Positions 43,964 to 52,379 of a DNA stretch of 64,000 nucleotides are shown here, piece after piece. The stretch spans positions 8,999,991 to 9,063,990 of the forward strand of contig OX457053.1 in NCBI GenBank assembly GCA_949752735.1, written 5' to 3'. The translations under genes were made by a program, and so were the position numbers. The stretch is from Lumbricus terrestris. Taxonomy: Eukaryota; Annelida; Clitellata; Crassiclitellata; Lumbricidae. Numbering within the stretch: position 1 is the first letter of the stretch; each line of letters opens with the position of its first letter. Below the pieces are notes generated by a model, which searched no databases, was not told the DNA's origin, and saw only the letters and a program-made list of their open reading frames with translations.

Positions 43964-44125
43964 GATGATGATGATGACGACGACGACGATGATTATGATG
44001 ATGACGATGATGACAATGATGAAGCTGATGCTTCCTTAACTGAGAGTCAATGACTTTTAAAATTGACTCTTACCAAGTGTTGACATCACTTGACTTACAG
44101 CAGCACAGCGACCTACATAAGCCAT
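33992..44125 (-). CDS. BBS12: BBS12, chaperonin-like Bardet-Biedl syndrome protein (11 coding exons, gene span)
   Basis: Family role: with MKKS/BBS6 and BBS10, BBS12 forms a chaperonin-like complex that helps assemble the BBSome, which traffics membrane cargo in cilia. Eleven exons with consistent phases join to 2904 nt (967 aa plus stop). Segments align in order with vertebrate BBS12: SDMFQCSAHLLRNLDIE; KTLLVMTGLWF; GLSIGVISRLFDRGLE; SHGADDMMKLVVKMA; ALLINGDLTTTFCHQGY; VRVLFVKGTVDENLLYRC; VTAVICHPVES; KVLVGGGSTERVCALFLEQS; MVYDDCESKLETWRTA. Vertebrate BBS12 is about 710 aa with one coding exon; the excess here is mainly in exon 5. Other group II chaperonin-like proteins fit less well. I cannot see a promoter or poly-A signal. 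Confidence 0.9.
34650..34715 (+). repeat. LINE/SINE tail fragment in BBS12 intron 10
   Basis: GGTCGGGAGCGCTTCTGAGG and GTGGCGCTATATAAATG followed by ACAATT repeats. Confidence 0.7.
35005..35167 (-). CDS. BBS12: BBS12 coding exon 10
   Basis: 163 nt, acceptor TTTGTAG|ACAGCC, donor GCAG|GTGAAT. Encodes TAVICHPVESVTHVKEEQLL and KVLVGGGSTERVCALFLEQS, the conserved VFLGGGAVE-type loop of the family. Confidence 0.92.
35318..35540 (+). repeat. SINE tail plus (GTAT)n
   Basis: GGGAGCGCTTCAGAGTAG...GGGCGCTATAACAAATATAC (35322-35378) followed by a GTAT/GTGC microsatellite. A 5'-truncated SINE whose tail seeded or captured the repeat, in BBS12 intron 9. Confidence 0.8.
35686..35793 (-). CDS. BBS12: BBS12 coding exon 9
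   Basis: 108 nt, acceptor GCTCAG|GGAGTC, donor CAG|GTAAGA. Encodes GVELQLWMCEWVKKRESMKR and continues to VNVPSSSLHVQ. Confidence 0.85.
35969..36190 (+). repeat. tRNA-derived SINE (family 2) in BBS12 intron 8
   Basis: GGAGCGCAGTGGTGTAGGG, TGTTCGAATCCACCTC, AAGTCCTTCACTCACAATTG and a decayed tail. Antisense to BBS12. Confidence 0.88.
36254..36421 (-). CDS. BBS12: BBS12 coding exon 8
   Basis: 168 nt, acceptor TTTCAG|TTGGAT, donor GAG|GTGAGA. Encodes LDVRVLFVKGTVDENLLYRC and continues to ...APLNLYISDCTE, aligning with the LVLVQGNVSERLIEKC region of vertebrate BBS12. Confidence 0.92.
36490..36853. mobile_element. Relic of the 6282-type hAT-like element
   Basis: Left part CATGGGAGACTGCAGAAATT and GGTAAAACACAATG, right part GTGCCCCTCTTGCTCCTATG ...GCACCCATA parallel the element at 6282-6580. 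The flanks match poorly (5 of 8). A TTAGAATCA repeat occupies the middle. In BBS12 intron 7. Confidence 0.6.
36612..36746. repeat. 9-bp minisatellite (TTAGAATCA)n
   Basis: About 15 units with TTAGAATCG/TTAGTATCA variants. Confidence 0.9.
37077..37340 (-). repeat. Non-autonomous LINE-tail element (family 3)
   Basis: Starts with (ATTC)n and the inverse tail ATTTATATAACGCCTCTTCA, ACTCAGAGGCGCTCCCAACC. The body GGCCATTCCAGG...ACCACCGAGAAAGCACGG is shared with copies at 62690, 41328 and, in part, 42500. Runs up to the edge of BBS12 exon 7. Confidence 0.75.
37396..37560 (-). CDS. BBS12: BBS12 coding exon 7
   Basis: 165 nt, acceptor TTGCAG|TTGATA, donor GCA|GTGATG chosen because it alone keeps frame with exon 8. 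Encodes LINGDLTTTFCHQGYRK..., the IEGDLTENYRHLGF-like apical segment. The donor choice is the least certain junction of the model. Confidence 0.82.
37759..37960. mobile_element. hAT-like non-autonomous element, TSD TTGACAAC
   Basis: TIRs CAAGGCCGTAGCCAGG and CCTAGCTATGGCCCTG. Exact 8-bp duplication TTGACAAC at 37751-37758 and 37961-37968. 202 bp, in BBS12 intron 6. Confidence 0.9.
37985..38157 (-). repeat. SINE family 2, head-truncated, BBS12 intron 6
   Basis: On the minus strand the copy reads GGTTTGAATCCACCTCAAG (B box), body and tail to GAGCACTTGTTATAGC inverse. The A box region is lost. Confidence 0.85.
38306..38456 (-). CDS. BBS12: BBS12 coding exon 6
   Basis: 151 nt, acceptor TTTTCAG|A, donor CACTG|GTAATA. 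Encodes LDRDLIHTCCLDGIADDRTC...VDGILIPTTVDQIPLIVGER; it corresponds to the DISRIFTCCLPG region of vertebrate BBS12. Confidence 0.9.
38488..38555 (-). repeat. LINE/SINE tail fragment, BBS12 intron 5
   Basis: (AATC)n then AAATTTATATAGCACTCCAT and TCAGAGGCACTCATGG, an inverse tail. Confidence 0.7.
39340..39445. repeat. Tandem duplication, ~54 bp x 2
   Basis: AGATCTTTTGGAAAACACTG ... ATAAAATGATAGT(C/T)TCGTA occurs twice in direct tandem, close to BBS12 exon 5 within intron 5. Confidence 0.9.
39492..41059 (-). CDS. BBS12: BBS12 coding exon 5 (large, mostly lineage-specific insert)
   Basis: 1568 nt, acceptor TTTCAG|GGACTA, donor GCCAG|GTGCAA. The first ~35 residues and the last ~30 (SHGADDMMKLVVKMAAQQLK) align with vertebrate BBS12. 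The ~450 residues between are acidic, Ser/Asn-rich and Cys-containing, with no domain I recognise, and are about three times the length of the vertebrate equivalent. Confidence 0.9.
41328..41565 (-). repeat. Family 3 element, BBS12 intron 4
   Basis: (ATTC)n, TGTATAGCGTCCCTTCAAG, TGAGGCGCTCCAAG and the body CTATTCCAGACAG...ACTGAGAAAGCATG. Confidence 0.7.
41700..41805 (-). repeat. tRNA-like SINE head, BBS12 intron 4
   Basis: Minus strand GGTAGCGCAATGGATAACAC (A box) and GAGTTCGAGCACCC (B box). No complete acceptor stem, so not called as a tRNA gene. Confidence 0.6.
41972..42192 (-). repeat. 13 x 17-bp tandem array of the exon 4 splice donor
   Basis: 221 bp, exactly 13 units of CTTGTAAGTCAATTTAC on the minus strand. 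The unit closest to the exon holds the real donor (CTT|GTAAGT). Ten of 13 units keep CTTGTAAGT. Three lose the GT (two CTTATAAGT, one CTTTGCAAG). Confidence 0.95.
42190..42315 (-). CDS. BBS12: BBS12 coding exon 4
   Basis: 126 nt (42 codons), acceptor TTTCAG|CATCCC, donor CTT|GTAAGT. Encodes HPIYNVINSVV...CCKTLLVMTGLWFQEMEQL. Its last three bases and its donor are the first unit of a 17-bp tandem repeat filling the start of intron 4. Confidence 0.9.
42485..42880. repeat. Family 3-like fragments, BBS12 intron 3
   Basis: GGGACCGGCCACTGAGAAAG, a partial tail ATTTATATAGAGCCGCTTAA, and CAAGCCTCTTCATCAGTGCT GCGTTAAGTCAAAGGGTTGTC, which recurs at 47058-47100. Confidence 0.55.
42924..43008 (-). CDS. 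BBS12: BBS12 coding exon 3
   Basis: 85 nt, acceptor GTTTCAG|C, donor GAG|GTTGTA (weak donor). Encodes LKCVVAEDGIHSDMFQCSAH and LLRNLDIE, matching the start of the equatorial-like domain. Confidence 0.85.
43581..43617 (-). CDS. BBS12: BBS12 coding exon 2
   Basis: 37-nt microexon, acceptor CTTTCAG|TT, donor ACTG|GTATGA. Encodes ELAKSQIGRSN, consistent with the N-terminal LSSFAETGRT-like segment of vertebrate BBS12. Confidence 0.7.
43905..44032. repeat. (GGT)n/(GAT)n/(GAC)n triplet repeat, BBS12 intron 1
   Basis: Mixed triplet array 45-60 bases downstream of the exon 1 donor on the minus strand. Confidence 0.9.
44074..44125 (-). CDS. BBS12: BBS12 coding exon 1
   Basis: ATG at 44125-44123; donor CTTG|GTAAGA, phase 1. 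It contains an internal strong donor-like GCT|GTAAGT (exonic), whose use would break the frame into exon 2. A small exon, so the start is less certain than the core. Confidence 0.65.
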
Positions 44126-44754
44126 CCTTACGTACGTCTGTAAAAACGACACAAAACTTACAAAGTTGTCATCCTATCTTAAAGCAAATATTTATAGTAG
44201 GCTGTGGAGTTTAATGATCAATCAATCAACTGTTAAAAATTTGAATCGACTAATTCAGGTTTGTTTGGTTAATTCTCGCACTCATTTCACGATGAAAAGT
44301 GGTCGATTTCAATAGCAAAGAACAATGATTATGTGAAACGTTAGAATGGAAAATCACACAATCATTTTTGCATCTACGGTAAATGATGATCGTAAAAGTA
44401 GATGGTGACAAAATTAGCCGTCTTCGTGACAATAGAAAGTTTGACTGAAGTTTTGTTTTAGACGTAAAGCAGCAACTGATTCAGTGACCACATTTTAAAC
44501 AGACACCAAATCAGTCTAATTTAATGAAAGCTAAATTTAAGAGAACAATTGATTAAAATTTTTTAATCAGTATGAGCCTTAGTTCATAGGTTTCACAGTA
44601 AAGAAATCAGAGCTGCCTTCAAGCTGCACACATCATATGCAACATTTTCTGCAGTCAACCAAGGAATAGGTGTAGTACATCAGTTTGATTTGCCTTTCTC
44701 TCTTATAGTCTTTCCTCATTTTTATCTCGCCCCCAAATCCTGCCTTTTCTCACG

Positions 44755-44840
44755 AGGGTTGATCACACTGAGAGCGCTTCTGAAAGGGTTTTGGTGAGGG
44801 AAGCGCTTCATAAATGGCCATATACAATACAAATATAAAT
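44755..44840 (+). repeat. LINE/SINE tail fragment
   Basis: TGAGAGCGCTTCTGAAAGG and GGAAGCGCTTCATAAATGGCC, followed by an imperfect duplication of ATAAATGGCCATA. Confidence 0.6.
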
Positions 44841-45213
44841 GGCCATAATTATAAATACAAATTGTGTGCCTGGATCAACCACCTTTATTCCTAATGGAAT
44901 TGGCTGTCAACATTGACCTAATTTATAACACTTGAGTGCAATGATCTTCCACTTGCTATTTTCGAGGAAATTAAAAAATTCGATCACTATCCGCTCATGG
45001 AAGAACTTGTTCTTAACACACACGAACAAATATTACGCCAGCAGAAAACCTGCAAAAAGTTGTAGGCCCGCCACTGCACAATCGGAATCGACAATCTTTC
45101 TATTTCGATCCAATCTAATCTAATATTATATGGAGAGCTGTGCACAGCAGTTATAAAATGTACGTAAACTTGTTCGTAGCCTAGTTAATCAAACACGTTC
45201 GTAGCCTAGTTAA

Positions 45214-45471
45214 CTCTTTGAACCCGAGATCCCGCTATTGCGGGATGACCTTATAATCGTAATCCCCGGATTCCCGCAATAGCGGGATGAGCGTATAAAT
45301 ATAATATTCATAAAAAAAAAAAATATTTTTTTAATTTTTTATTTTTTTAAATTTTTTTTAGATACATGCATACATTAAATACATGTATACATACATACAT
45401 ACATGCATACATACATACAAACATACATACATACATACAGACATACATACATACATACATACATACATACA

Positions 45472-45505
<34 letters not shown>

Positions 45506-45778
45506 CATACATATATACATATATACATGCATGCATACATATAAACATACGTACGTACATACGTACATGCACACATCCATACATACATACATACATACAT
45601 ATATATACATACATATTCATACACATATCTATACATACATAATTATATACATATATGCATACACATATACATAAATACATACACACATACATATGCATAC
45701 ATGCATACATACATACATACACCCATGCATGTACATACATACATACACATATATACATATACACATGCATACACATAC

Positions 45779-45815
<37 letters not shown>

Positions 45816-46182
45816 CACACATACATACATACATACTTATATACATGCATACATACATACGCACATACATACATACATGAATACATGCATGCATACATTG
45901 ATACATAATTACATACATATATACATACATACATATATGATACATACATGCATACATACATACATACGCACATACATACATACATGAATACATGCATGCA
46001 TACATTGATACATACTTACATACATATATACATACATACATACATATATGCATACATACATACATACATGCATACATACATACATACATACACATACATG
46101 AATACACACATAAATACATACATACATGCTCAGGGAGCCAGGGTCAGCAGATTGTATGTACAGGCAGCTAGGGTTCAAAGGG
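45214..46182. mobile_element. piggyBac-like TIR element with TTAA duplications
   Basis: TTAA at 45210-45213 and 46183-46186. Left TIR CTCTTTGAACCC and inverse right TIR CCCTTTGAACCC match at 11 of 12. TTAA target and a CCCTTTG-type end are piggyBac hallmarks. 969 bp, no transposase. The left subterminal part has two nested palindromes; the centre is an (ATAC)n array. Confidence 0.7.
45361..46128. repeat. (ATAC)n microsatellite, ~770 bp
   Basis: ATAC units with GCAT, GTAC and AT interruptions and an internal (AT)n (45785-45810). Part of it is a large duplication: the segment GCACATACATACATACATGA...TGCATGCATACATTGATACAT occurs at about 45860 and 45965. Confidence 0.95.
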
Positions 46183-46189
46183 TTAATCA

Positions 46190-46860
46190 GACATATCCAG
46201 GCGAGATCCTAGGGCCATATAGGGGTCGGCCGAAGACTAGAAGAATAGACTAGTGTAGAAAGAGACTAGCATCTTAATAGTAGCAGCAAATGGTCAAGTT
46301 ATTCTTGAAATTCGCTCTTTAATGTGCATTGACAGGACTGGTGGCAGCAAACGCCGGTCTCCCTTTATCGCCCACGCATTGCCTTTAGGAACCAAAGAAC
46401 ATCAGACCGACAAAATTGCACTGCACACATAAAGAATCTTATGCAGTTCAAGCATTTTCTCGAAGTAATTTATTTAGCTAACATGCTAAGATTCAACAAA
46501 CCTGTTATGTACAATAATTAATTAAAAGATGAGACCGTGTCCATTTCGCTTCCTTAGCAGCGCAACTACATAACAATTGTAGATACCACGTAGGTGACGT
46601 CATACCCACCGATGAGACTTCCTTCGTGTAACAGTAACATGCGATCAACGACCTAGGCTACGCCGCTACAGCCTCCGACACAGAGATGCAATAGGCCAAT
46701 AATGTTCAAAAGAAAATAAACTATGAAATTCTTGAATTTGACAATTGTATATGCATGTATAGATATAGTTCTTTATTATTTCGCATGTAGGCCTATTGGC
46801 AAGCAATAATATTGTATCCTCGCTCTCACTGTGGATTATGTGCGTGCCTGACATTATTTT
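46190..46860. other. No gene recognised
   Basis: Non-coding sequence without recognised repeats. Confidence 0.45.
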
Positions 46861-46861
46861 A

Positions 46862-47100
46862 TTCATTCCTTCGTTCCTTCGTTCATTTAATGAATTTACA
46901 TACTGCCCCTTCAAGAAGCACACTCTGGCGCTTCCAGTCCAACCATGAATGATACAAATAGGTTTTAAGAAGCCTGTCATTGCGCGCACGTGTGTAATCG
47001 CCTGTATTCGTAATCTCCAAATATCTAAAGCGCTACTCGAAAGCCAAGCGTGAGGCACCAGCTTATTCACGAGCGCTGCGTTGAGTTAGAAGGGTTGTCA
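46862..47100 (-). repeat. Family 3 element
   Basis: (ATTC/GTTC)n, ATACTGCCCCTTCAAGAAGC, TCTGGCGCTTCCAGTCCAAC; the body ends with GAGCGCTGCGTTGAGTTAGA AGGGTTGTC, as in the 42485-42880 copy. Confidence 0.65.
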
Positions 47101-47114
47101 GTAAAAGTAGTCTT

Positions 47115-48510
47115 TGGTGGTCCCGGTCGAGTCACCATAAGCCTATATGATCAGGGGCCGTGTGTGGGTATACAATGTATGTGTGTGTAGGCCTACGTGT
47201 GTGTGTAGGGGAGAGCGGGGCATAACGGGATACTTAAGGCATTTCGTATGCTTGTGTTTGTATGTGCGTGTGTGTGCGCGTGTGTGTGTGCGCGCGTATT
47301 TGTGCATATTAGACACGTTTCGACCTTGACCCGATTGCAACTCGGCCGGATTCTTCCACGCGATGTTGTCTTCCAACGGGTCCATGCAACGGCGCTATTT
47401 ACAGCCAGGTCACTCCGAGAGCAGACAAACGCGTAAACACCCTCCACTTCATCTGCCGATTGAGGCTCCACATAAATCCCACTTATCTCCCGCGGTTGCA
47501 TGACTGAGACCATCATCGGCGAAGGAACTTGCTTCCACCACCAGCCGCCCCTCTACAACAGCCTCCGTCCATCACCTTCCCTTCAAAATCCATCGTTACC
47601 ACCCTTTCCACGACCGTGCGCCCATCCCCCTCTACGCCCCTCCCCCACCCCGTACGCCTCCATCCATCGACCTCAACACCGCCGCCGGGTCAAGCGCTCC
47701 AGGCGCCACCGAGCCCAAACACGACCCCAAGGGCCGTGGCATTCTCCCGCCGTCGGAGCCTCGCCCATCTCCTCGCACCAGCAACAGCTCAACTACCTTC
47801 GCGGCCGAAGAAGAAGACGTAACATTTAAAACAGGCCGTCGTCGTTAAAGACCAGCAAACACGCGCGCATGCGCACTGCACGCGACGGACGGACGGAGGG
47901 AGGAGAAAGAAACGACGGCGTATAACCAACGAAACTGGTCCAAGCGGCGCATACATTATGTCCCCTCCGTCAGCTGCCAGCACAGCTGCTGCTGTTGCTG
48001 TCTGCTTCTTCGCAGCAACAGAGGAGCTGCGGCTGCTGTTGCGTTTGTCAAGTATGACAAGCTGAAGAACTCAGAATTGGGTTTCTAGGGACAGTGGGTT
48101 ATGCGTTATTGGTTATCTAACACCCAGACATTATTATTCAGGTGCTGGAAGCAAGGCGAGAATTGCTTATCTCGCGCACACAGACAGAATTATTTAGGTG
48201 CTGGGAGCAGAGGGAGTTCGAGGGTTTCAACCTCTCCAAGTATTTCTTGGGACCCCATAATAAAGTCTCCATTTAGCATTCCAACGTCACATAAAATCAG
48301 TATCTGACCCTGAATAATTTTTTTAATAAAATTATAATACTGTCTTGTTATCATCATTATTATTGTTGTTGTTGTCATCATTATCGTAATTATTTTTATT
48401 ATTTTATTATTTTAAAATTAGCCCAGGTAAACATCATCCCTCACGAACTTCATCATTAACTATGAAAGCAAACTTGTTTGAAATGGGGGCACTATTCATA
48501 TAATTATTAC
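47115..48510. other. GC- and CpG-rich unique block, no gene recognised
   Basis: Includes (GT)n at 47160-47300, a C-rich stretch at 47550-47800 and GGACGGACGGAGGGAGGAG at 47883. Open frames are low-complexity. A promoter or first non-coding exon could lie here, but nothing identifies it. Confidence 0.4.
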
Positions 48511-48511
48511 A

Positions 48512-49742
48512 GTTACTAGCTGGGGTACCCGGCGTTGCCCTGAAAATTTAGGATACGACCCGCTCCCGGCCACAACCACACCACACTCCACCGCATCACA
48601 TCCCCACCCCACAACACCTCACCACACTCCGACCTCCACCGGTACGCCACCCATGATATTTGGTTTTCGGAAAAATTCCCCCCACCCCTACCCCAATCCT
48701 CCATACCCCACACCCCTCCCCACATTCTTCCCAACCCAACCCCCACTCCACACCCACTCTTCACCCACCCCACCCCTGTCCCTTCCCACCCCACCCCTCT
48801 CCATCCCACCCCTCTCCCTCCCCACCCCACTCCACTCCCACTCCCTCCCCACCCACCCCGCCCACCCACCCCACCCGCCACCCCATCTCAGCCCATCCCC
48901 AAACCCCACCCCACACCCCACCCACCCTTCCTCCCCACCCCATCCAGCCCCACCCATCCCCCACCCCTCACCCACACCCGCCACCCCGACCCCACCACAC
49001 TACACTCCGACCTCCACAGGTACGCCACCCGTAAAATTTGGTTTTTGGAAAAAATTCCTCCCCCCCACCCCCAATCCCCCATACTCCACACCCCTCCTCA
49101 TCTTCTCCCCAGCCCCAACCCCACCACCCACTCAACCCCCGCTCCCCACCCCTCCCACCACCATTCCCCACCCCACCCCATCCGACCCCACCCACCACAC
49201 CACACTCCGACCTCGACCGGTACGCCACCCGTGAAATTTCGATTTTCGGGAAAATTTTCTCCCCACCGCCCCCACGCCCCCCCCCCACCCACACCCATGC
49301 CCCACCCGGCCCCTGCGGGCCGAGGTGTGGGCTGAGTAGAGGCGAGGTGGACCGCGTAAAAATCTGACTGTCAAACTATGGTAAGGGAATGGAAATTTAT
49401 TGCGAAAATTAGGGTTTTCGCAACCCCCACCGTGGCCCCCATGGTGGTAGAGATTCGCCAACCACTTCCCCGGGTGGGTCTGATGGCCCTCTGTCTAGGT
49501 ACAAAGTTTCAGAAGAATTGCTGAAAAAGTGATTTTTTGGGGGGGTTTGCTCCCCACCCTGGCCTCCATGGTGGTAGAGAATCGCCAACCCCTCGTTGGG
49601 GTGTCTCATGCCGAGACCTACACAGTAGTGAAGGTTTGGAGTGAAAAGCTCAAAAACTGTGGAAATGCATCCCGGTCAAACAGACAGACAGACAGACATA
49701 CACTCAGACAGACAGAATCTTCTCTTTATTTATATAGATTTT
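48512..49742 (+). mobile_element. Composite dispersed element with C-rich internal repeats
   Basis: Begins ACTAGCTGGGGTACCCGGCG, TTGCCCTGAAAATTTAGG, like 30512, and ends (CAGA)n plus CTTTATTTATATAGATT. Inside are three copies of CACTCCGACCTC-(C/G)AC-GGTACGCCACCC (48627, 48998, 49205) and two of CCATGGTGGTAGAGA-TCGCCAACC (49439, 49567). No coding frame. Class not assigned. Confidence 0.6.
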
Positions 49743-49747
49743 TAAAA

Positions 49748-49799
49748 ATGTATGTATGTATGCATGCATGTATGCATGTATGTGGCTATGTGTGTGTGC

Positions 49800-49832
<33 letters not shown>

Positions 49833-49977
49833 TGTATGTATGTATGTATGTATGTATGTATGTATGTATGTATGTATGTATATAGGTATGTGCAGTATGT
49901 ATGTATGTATGTATGTATGTATGTATGTATGTATGTATGTATGTATGTATGTATGTATGTATGTATGTATGTATGTA
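49748..49977. repeat. (GTAT)n microsatellite
   Basis: Nearly pure array, interrupted once by ATAGGTATGTGCA at 49880-49893. It abuts the TA-flanked TIR element. Confidence 0.95.
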
Positions 49978-50943
49978 CCGTAAAACGGGGTTACTTTGCC
50001 CTGCTGGGTGACTTAGGCCCGAACTGACTAAGGAGTTTTGATGCATTCTGCGTGCCACACAATATTTGAGATTGAACTTCTTGTTACGTATTCTTGAAAA
50101 ACAAAGCCTTAGCTTCGCTTTTAACGAGTGTTTGTTAATTTTGGACATTTGAAAGATATTATTTATCATCAAACATCGTAAATGTGCAAAATCCTTTATT
50201 TAAACGACGTGTATACTTTACTGTGTAGAAATGTTTAAACGAATTTTCAGTACGTGACTACGGGTTGTATCGGTTGTTTACTGATATAGTACAAATGTGG
50301 CATGCTGTTTGAGGAATAAATTCGATTGGAATATTTTTGGGATGGACGTTTTAGTTTTGGGGGTGACTTTGGCCACTTTTTGGGGTCACTTTGGCCCGGC
50401 TTATAATATTCTAATTTTCCAGTTCTTACTCTATATAACGAACTTTTAAAAGCCTTTTTGCATGTAATCATATATTTAGACTGTCTAACTTCTTAAAAAC
50501 TTGAAATAATCAAGTGAACGATTATGAAACAAACTTTTGCAATAATTTCAGTAATTTCACGGTAAAATTCATGTGTTTCTTTTGTATGCATCACTATACT
50601 GGTATCAATACATGACAGTAGTGCAATATAGTTTTTAAAACATCTGTTGTGGGCCAAAGTCACCCCACTATAGGTACATTATTGTTACAGCTGATGGATC
50701 AATGTTAAATACTTGCACTAAGCATATGGGACAAAGTCACCCCGACCCACGGGGTGACTTTGTCCACACACACAAAAATAAAATAAAAATATTTATGTCC
50801 AACATATGTAAGAAATAAGCACATGTTCTATTCTATCAACCCCATGTCTTCCTTTAACACTTTGCTCAAGCTCATTGCTCTGTTGTGGGGGAGTGGACAG
50901 AAGTTTTCCCGAAAATTTGGGCCAAAGCAACCCCGTTTTACGG
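49978..50943. mobile_element. TA-flanked TIR element with internal GGGGTGACTTTGGCC repeats
   Basis: Left TIR CCGTAAAACGGGGTTACTTT, right end CAAAGCAACCCCGTTTTACGG (inverse, one mismatch over 21), with TA on both sides (49976-49977 and 50944-50945). Seven direct or inverted forms of GGGGTGACTTTGGCC occur, at about 50005, 50359, 50382, 50649, 50728, 50749 and in the right TIR. 966 bp, no transposase frame. TA target and TIR fit a Tc1/mariner-like non-autonomous element; other TA-targeting families are possible. Confidence 0.8.
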
Positions 50944-50999
50944 TATATATGTATGCAGCCTATGTATGCGAACTATGCATTCAAACAGGCATGCATTTA

Positions 51000-52130
51000 T
51001 CGTGTCTCTACAATCCGCCTCATTGCATGACGTCAGCTAAAATGACAAACCTGATCCTGACATTATCATGACTTGTAACGTTTAACCTTGCGCAATATGG
51101 TAAGATCAGTTAACATTGGCGCTAGCCACGCCGTGTCCTTCATGTAGGACATAAAAGCTTACTGGAGCAGCTATCCTGGTAAAGTGCCAAAGTTCATAGC
51201 ACGGTCCTGGATCATTCGACGAAAAGACAAAGATCGGACTTTAGTACCGCCTGCAATTCCCTCCAGTTGAAATCAGTCCAGTAGCACCTTCCAGGAAGGC
51301 GTCCCTACTCCACCGGCGTGACGAAGGACAACTTGAACGCCGCGAACACGTGTCATAAATTAACGCGCATTGTCACACCCCTGGCTGTCCATAGCTCCAG
51401 CGGAGGCCGCTGTAACGAACGTTTTCAGCAGCTGGGCGGTCGCCAGGGGCGCCAGCAGCGGCGTCGTTGCGAACCATGCGCCGTGCATTGCGGCTGTCCA
51501 TCCATCCGTCCGTCCGTCCGTCCCTCGCAGTAAGGGACGACATCAACGCAGTTGGTAATCCATAGGTCTCGGTCCTCCTTCTTCGCGGCCGCTCCTGCTC
51601 CTCCGTGCTTCTGATTCCTGGCTCAGCTGCTGTTCCTCTGCGCGGCGGTGCAGCTTGTGGTGGTGGCGGTGGTGGCGGTGGTGGTAGCGGACCATTGTCT
51701 GAGATTATAGCATCGCCGACGCTGCCACAGAGAGAGACTCCTTCGAATCTTGATTGTCGCTGGCCTGAACAGCGGACGGACGGACGGACGGAGAGTGACG
51801 ACGGCGTCGGCCATAGAGCATAGGATGCGTCGTTGGCCGGCGGGAAGCTGTGAGAACTACTAGCCAGCCGGTCGAAACTGTAGTAGTAGGAGGATTCTGG
51901 CGATTAAGGGCAGCAGCACAGCGATTAGGTGAGAGACTGTTGTTGTTATCAGAAGGAAATGTTGCTGTCGTCGATAGATGGTGGGCTGCTGCAGGAGTAG
52001 TAGGACGTACGGACGGTGACACGCAGACGTACGGGCAGGCATACGGGGAAGCGTACAACGAAGGCTCTACAACGTCTCCGGGTCTACGACGCACTGGACG
52101 TATATACGTACGTACGCGTATATATATAAT
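51000..52130. other. CpG-rich block, no gene recognised
   Basis: CG dinucleotides are frequent between 51150 and 52110. Simple repeats CCGTCCGTCCGTCC (51505), GGTGGCGGTGGTGGCGGTGG (51659) and GACGGACGGACGGAC (51775). It may be a CpG island with an undetected first exon. Confidence 0.35.
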
Positions 52131-52250
52131 TATGATTATATATATATGATAATATATATATATATGCATATATGTATATATGTATAGATGTATGTATATA
52201 TATGTATATATGTGTATAATACTGTATATATATATATAATATGCTGTGTC
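52105..52250. repeat. (AT)n/(GTAT)n microsatellite
   Basis: TATATATA and TATGTATATA runs. Confidence 0.9.
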
Positions 52251-52287
52251 AAGTCATCGTCGAGGTTATTATTCTCTGCATCGTCTG

Positions 52288-52370
52288 ATTATCATCATCA
52301 TCATCATCATCGCCGCCACCTGCGCTGCTGCTGCTGTTGTTGCTGCTGTTGCTGCTGCTGCTGTGTTGCC
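52288..52370. repeat. (ATC)n and (CTG)n triplets
   Basis: ATCATCATC followed by GCTGCTGCTGTTGCTGCTG. Confidence 0.85.
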
Positions 52371-52379
52371 GACTGTCTA

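Noticed and set aside
45347..46253. Many overlapping frames of 80-158 codons
   Set aside because: Same artefact from the (ATAC)n array inside the TTAA-flanked element.
48516..49461. Proline-rich and Gly/Trp-rich frames on both strands
   Set aside because: Low-complexity readings of a C-rich tract in a dispersed element; all frames are similarly open.
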